NCBI RefSeq assembly: GCF_030345705.1
Contig: NZ_JAUASW010000001.1
Coordinates: 2,976,001-3,040,000 of the forward strand
Reading direction: 5' to 3'
DNA length: 64,000 bases
Source of the DNA: Pelomonas sp. SE-A7
GTDB taxonomy: Bacteria; Pseudomonadota; Gammaproteobacteria; Burkholderiales; Burkholderiaceae_C
Shown here: positions 61,738 through 64,000 of the stretch, in pieces
Numbering within the stretch: position 1 is the first letter of the stretch
How the letters are laid out: every line of letters begins with the position of its first letter
Made by a program: the position numbers and the translations under genes
The notes under the pieces: model-generated
Seen by the model: only the letters and a program-made list of their open reading frames with translations
The model's database searches: none
What the model was told of the DNA's origin: nothing

Positions 61738-62415
61738 GTGCCCCGGGTCCTGCTGCTGGAAGACGACCCGGCCATCGCCGACACCATCGTCTATGCGCTG
61801 GAACGCGAGGGCTTGCAGGTCGAGCACCGCGCCTGGCTGACCGAGGCCCGCGCAAGCCTGCGCTCGACGCCGCCCGACCTGGCCCTCCTGGACCTGGGCC
61901 TGCCCGATGGCAACGGCCTGGACCTGTGCCGCGAGCTGCGCGCCGCCGGCAGCCGGCTGCCGCTGATCATCGTCAGCGCCCGCGCCGAGGAATGGGACCG
62001 GGTGCTGGGCCTGGAGCTGGGTGCCGACGACTACCTGGCCAAGCCTTTCAGCCCGCGCGAGCTGGTGGCGCGGGTGCGCGCCCTTTTGCGCCGCGCCCAG
62101 GCGCCGTTGCCGCCGGCAAGCCCTTCGGCCGGATTCGAGATCGACGGCCTGTCGGTCAGCTTCCGCGGTCAGCCGCTGAGCCAGCTGACCCGCCGCGAGC
62201 TGGGCCTCTTGCGCCGGCTGCTCGAGGCACCGGGCCGCATCCACAGCCGCGAATCGCTGCTGGACGCTGTCTGGGGCCAGGAGGCCGAAAGCAGCGACCG
62301 CACGGTAGACACCCACATCAAGACGCTGCGCGCCAAGCTGCGCGAGCTGGCGCCGGAGCTGGACCCGATCCGCACTCACCGCGGCATGGGCTATTCCTTC
62401 GAACCCGAAAGCTAG
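61738..62415 (+). CDS. creB: CreB-like response regulator
   Basis: 225 residues from a GTG at 61738, two bases after marC. OmpR-type: receiver with Asp52 (ALLDLGLPDGNG) and Lys in DDYLAKPFSPREL; C-terminal winged helix (LTRRELGLLRRLLEAPGRIH, YSFEPES). Identity as CreB rests on the order creB-creC-creD and on a perfect cre-tag ahead of creD. CreB controls genes of metabolism and envelope integrity in E. coli, and beta-lactamase-linked genes in Aeromonas and Pseudomonas. Confidence 0.88.
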   Translation: MPRVLLLEDDPAIADTIVYALEREGLQVEHRAWLTEARASLRSTPPDLALLDLGLPDGNGLDLCRELRAAGSRLPLIIVSARAEEWDRVLGLELGADDYLAKPFSPRELVARVRALLRRAQAPLPPASPSAGFEIDGLSVSFRGQPLSQLTRRELGLLRRLLEAPGRIHSRESLLDAVWGQEAESSDRTVDTHIKTLRAKLRELAPELDPIRTHRGMGYSFEPES

Positions 62416-62418
62416 GCC

Positions 62419-63855
62419 ATGAAGCTCGGCCTGCGCCTGTTCTTCGCCTTCTTCCTGATCGCCGGGCTGACCTCGTTTTTCGTGCTGCGCGTGTTCCTGA
62501 CCGAGGTGCGGCCCAGCGTGCGCGAGGTGATGGAAGACATCATGGTGGACACGGTCAACCTGCTGGCCGAGGCCGCGGCCGAAGAGCTGGCCGCCGGCCC
62601 CGAGGCGTTGCAGAACGGCCGCCTGGCGCGCCAGCTCAGCGACTACGCCAAGCGCACCGTCGATGCCCAGATCTGGGGCCTGCACAAGCAGAGCCTGGAC
62701 TTCCGCGTCTACGTGACCGATGCCGAGGGCCAGGTCTTGCTCGACAGCGGGGCCGGCGCCTCCATCGGCGAGGACTATTCGCGCTGGCGCGACGTGGCCC
62801 TGGCCCTGCGCGGCGAATACGGCGCCCGCACCAGCCGCGACGTGCAGGGCGACGACCGCAGCAATGTGATGTACGTGGCCGCGCCGGTGCGCGAGCCCGG
62901 CACGCGGCGGCTGCTGGGCGTGGTCAGCGTGGCCAAGCCGCTGTCCACGGTGCAGCGCTTCATCGACCGGGCCGAACGCCGCATCCTGGTCGCCGGGCTG
63001 TCGCTGCTGCTGTTCTCCAGCGCCATAGGCGTGGCCGTGACCGGCTGGCTGGTGCTCAATGTGCGCCGGCTGCGCAACTACGCCCAGCAGGTCCAGGCCG
63101 GCGAACGCCTGGCCGTGCCGCGAGTGCCCGGCGAGCTGGGCGACCTGGCCCAGGCCATGGACGCGATGCGCAGCCGCCTGGAAGGCCGCGAGCACATCGA
63201 GCAGACGGTGCGCGCCTTGACCCACGAGCTCAAGAGCCCGCTGGCCGCGCTGCGCGGCGCCGGCGAGCTCCTGCAGGACGAGCTGCCCACGGCCGACCGC
63301 CAGCGCTTCGCAGCCCAGGTCGTGGCCCAGAGCGAGCGGCTCGATGCCCTGGTCGGCCGCATGCTGGAGCTGTCCAAGCTGGAGCTGCAGCAGCGGCCCG
63401 AGCATGTGCAGAACCTGCGCTTCGACCGGGTCATCGCCGAGGCCCTGGCCCTGCTGGCGGACCGCATCGAGCAGCAGCGCATCCGGGTGAGCTGGGACTC
63501 GCAGGAGGCGATCAGCCTGGAGGCGGATCCCGAGCTGCTGGCCCTGGCCTGCAGCAATCTCCTGAGCAATGCGCTGGACTTCGCGCCGGCCGGCTCCGAG
63601 CTGCAGCTGGACCTGCGGCGCGAGCAGGGCCTGGCCGTCTGGCGGCTGCGCGACCAGGGCCCCGGCGTGCCCGAGGCCGCCTGGCCGCAACTGGGGGAAC
63701 GCTTCTTCTCGACCGCCCGGCCCGGCAGCGCCCGCAAGGGCACGGGCCTGGGCCTGGCCATCGTCCGCCAGGTCGCCCTGCTGCATGGCGGCCAGCTGAG
63801 CTTCGAGCCGGCCGAGCCCGGCCTGCGCGTGCTGCTGGCCCTGCCGGCGGCCTGA
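62419..63855 (+). CDS. creC: CreC-like sensor histidine kinase
   Basis: 478 residues. An N-terminal membrane helix (LFFAFFLIAGLTSFFVLRVF), a periplasmic sensor (about 30-190), a second helix (ILVAGLSLLLFSSAIGVAVT), HAMP, DHp with His in LTHELKSPLAALRG, N box (CSNLLSNALDFAPAG), DQGPGVPE and KGTGLGLAIVRQ. Follows creB by 3 bases. The signal is unknown; in Pseudomonas it is tied to peptidoglycan damage. Confidence 0.9.
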   Translation: MKLGLRLFFAFFLIAGLTSFFVLRVFLTEVRPSVREVMEDIMVDTVNLLAEAAAEELAAGPEALQNGRLARQLSDYAKRTVDAQIWGLHKQSLDFRVYVTDAEGQVLLDSGAGASIGEDYSRWRDVALALRGEYGARTSRDVQGDDRSNVMYVAAPVREPGTRRLLGVVSVAKPLSTVQRFIDRAERRILVAGLSLLLFSSAIGVAVTGWLVLNVRRLRNYAQQVQAGERLAVPRVPGELGDLAQAMDAMRSRLEGREHIEQTVRALTHELKSPLAALRGAGELLQDELPTADRQRFAAQVVAQSERLDALVGRMLELSKLELQQRPEHVQNLRFDRVIAEALALLADRIEQQRIRVSWDSQEAISLEADPELLALACSNLLSNALDFAPAGSELQLDLRREQGLAVWRLRDQGPGVPEAAWPQLGERFFSTARPGSARKGTGLGLAIVRQVALLHGGQLSFEPAEPGLRVLLALPAA

Positions 63856-63856
63856 C

Positions 63857-63872
63857 TTCACCCTGGCTTCAC
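63857..63872 (+). promoter_or_regulatory. cre-tag, CreB binding site ahead of creD
   Basis: TTCAC (63857-63861), six bases (CCTGGC), TTCAC (63868-63872): an exact match to the cre-tag consensus TTCACnnnnnnTTCAC. It lies between the creC stop and the creD start and supports direct activation of creD by CreB. Confidence 0.93.
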
Positions 63873-63939
63873 AAACTTCGTCGTCCGCTCACCGGCGGCG
63901 ACCAGACTGCGCCCCCATGACAACCGAAGGAGGTAGTGC

Positions 63940-64000
63940 ATGGGATCGAAGTCCTTGTTCTTCAAACTCGCCATCCTGGCCGCGGTCAGCCTGGTGCTGC
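63940..64000 (+). CDS. creD: CreD inner-membrane protein, N-terminal fragment
   Basis: Only the first 20 codons are in the window (MGSKSLFFKLAILAAVSLVL). The ATG follows GAAGGAGGTAGTGC, a strong ribosome site. The start with a short basic stretch and a membrane helix fits CreD, the cell-envelope integrity protein regulated by CreBC. The cre-tag upstream supports it. The remainder lies beyond the right edge. Confidence 0.8.
   Translation, partial: MGSKSLFFKLAILAAVSLVL

Overview
The window is one contiguous stretch of a GC-rich (about 70%) Gram-negative chromosome. Gene content and order (a divergent mreB/gatCAB pair, KdsD-KdsC-LptC, CreBCD, a RRM/glycine-rich RNA-binding protein, short GC-rich intergenic palindromes) suggest a betaproteobacterium of the Burkholderiales, near the Roseateles/Rubrivivax/Pelomonas group. 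This placement comes from gene content only. No rRNA, tRNA, CRISPR array, transposase or phage genes were seen. Coding density is very high and most gaps are under 150 bases.

Layout. 1-5 kb: start of mreB facing away from the gatC-gatA-gatB operon, which runs into an RluA-type pseudouridine synthase and an SDR. 5-10 kb: Tim44-domain protein, secreted S9 peptidase, DUF4124 protein, pyrE and exonuclease III. 10-17 kb: PP2C phosphatase, a degenerate HD-GYP protein, TetR, a tandem pair of paralogous small proteins facing a WYL regulator, an rRNA-type methyltransferase, and a MerR regulator divergent from a CDF metal exporter. 17-24 kb: LysR, a GNAT-methyltransferase fusion, a 31-residue membrane peptide gene with its own terminator, an MBL hydrolase, LuxR and Crp regulators, an M48 protease and a flavin reductase. 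24-29 kb: an operon of periplasmic binding-like protein, sensor kinase and TonB-dependent receptor, plus an orphan ParB-like protein. 29-40 kb: Kup, an ECF sigma/membrane protein/serine hydrolase operon, a KdpDE-like pair, TrxC and a GntR-ABC operon. 40-50 kb: small secreted proteins, acyl-CoA dehydrogenase, a KefB-type antiporter, a split MacAB-type exporter and glutamate dehydrogenase.

50.2-53.0 kb is the least ordinary region. It holds a small accessory block with a more relaxed base composition: two unknown genes (A then B), then a decayed second A and a diverged second B. It reads as an A-B module that duplicated in tandem. The block lies between two almost identical terminator hairpins.

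53-64 kb: PAP2 phosphatase, the Kdo/LPS genes kdsD-kdsC-lptC with an SDR, a CBM9/DUF5916 outer-membrane protein behind a structured leader, an RNA-binding protein, a cobalamin-binding protein, MarC, and creB-creC followed by the start of creD. A textbook cre-tag (TTCAC-N6-TTCAC) lies upstream of creD. Several regulatory sites can be read directly: a MerR-type promoter with a 19-base spacer, a GntR-type operator, the cre-tag, and a hairpin that buries the ribosome binding site of the LuxR gene.
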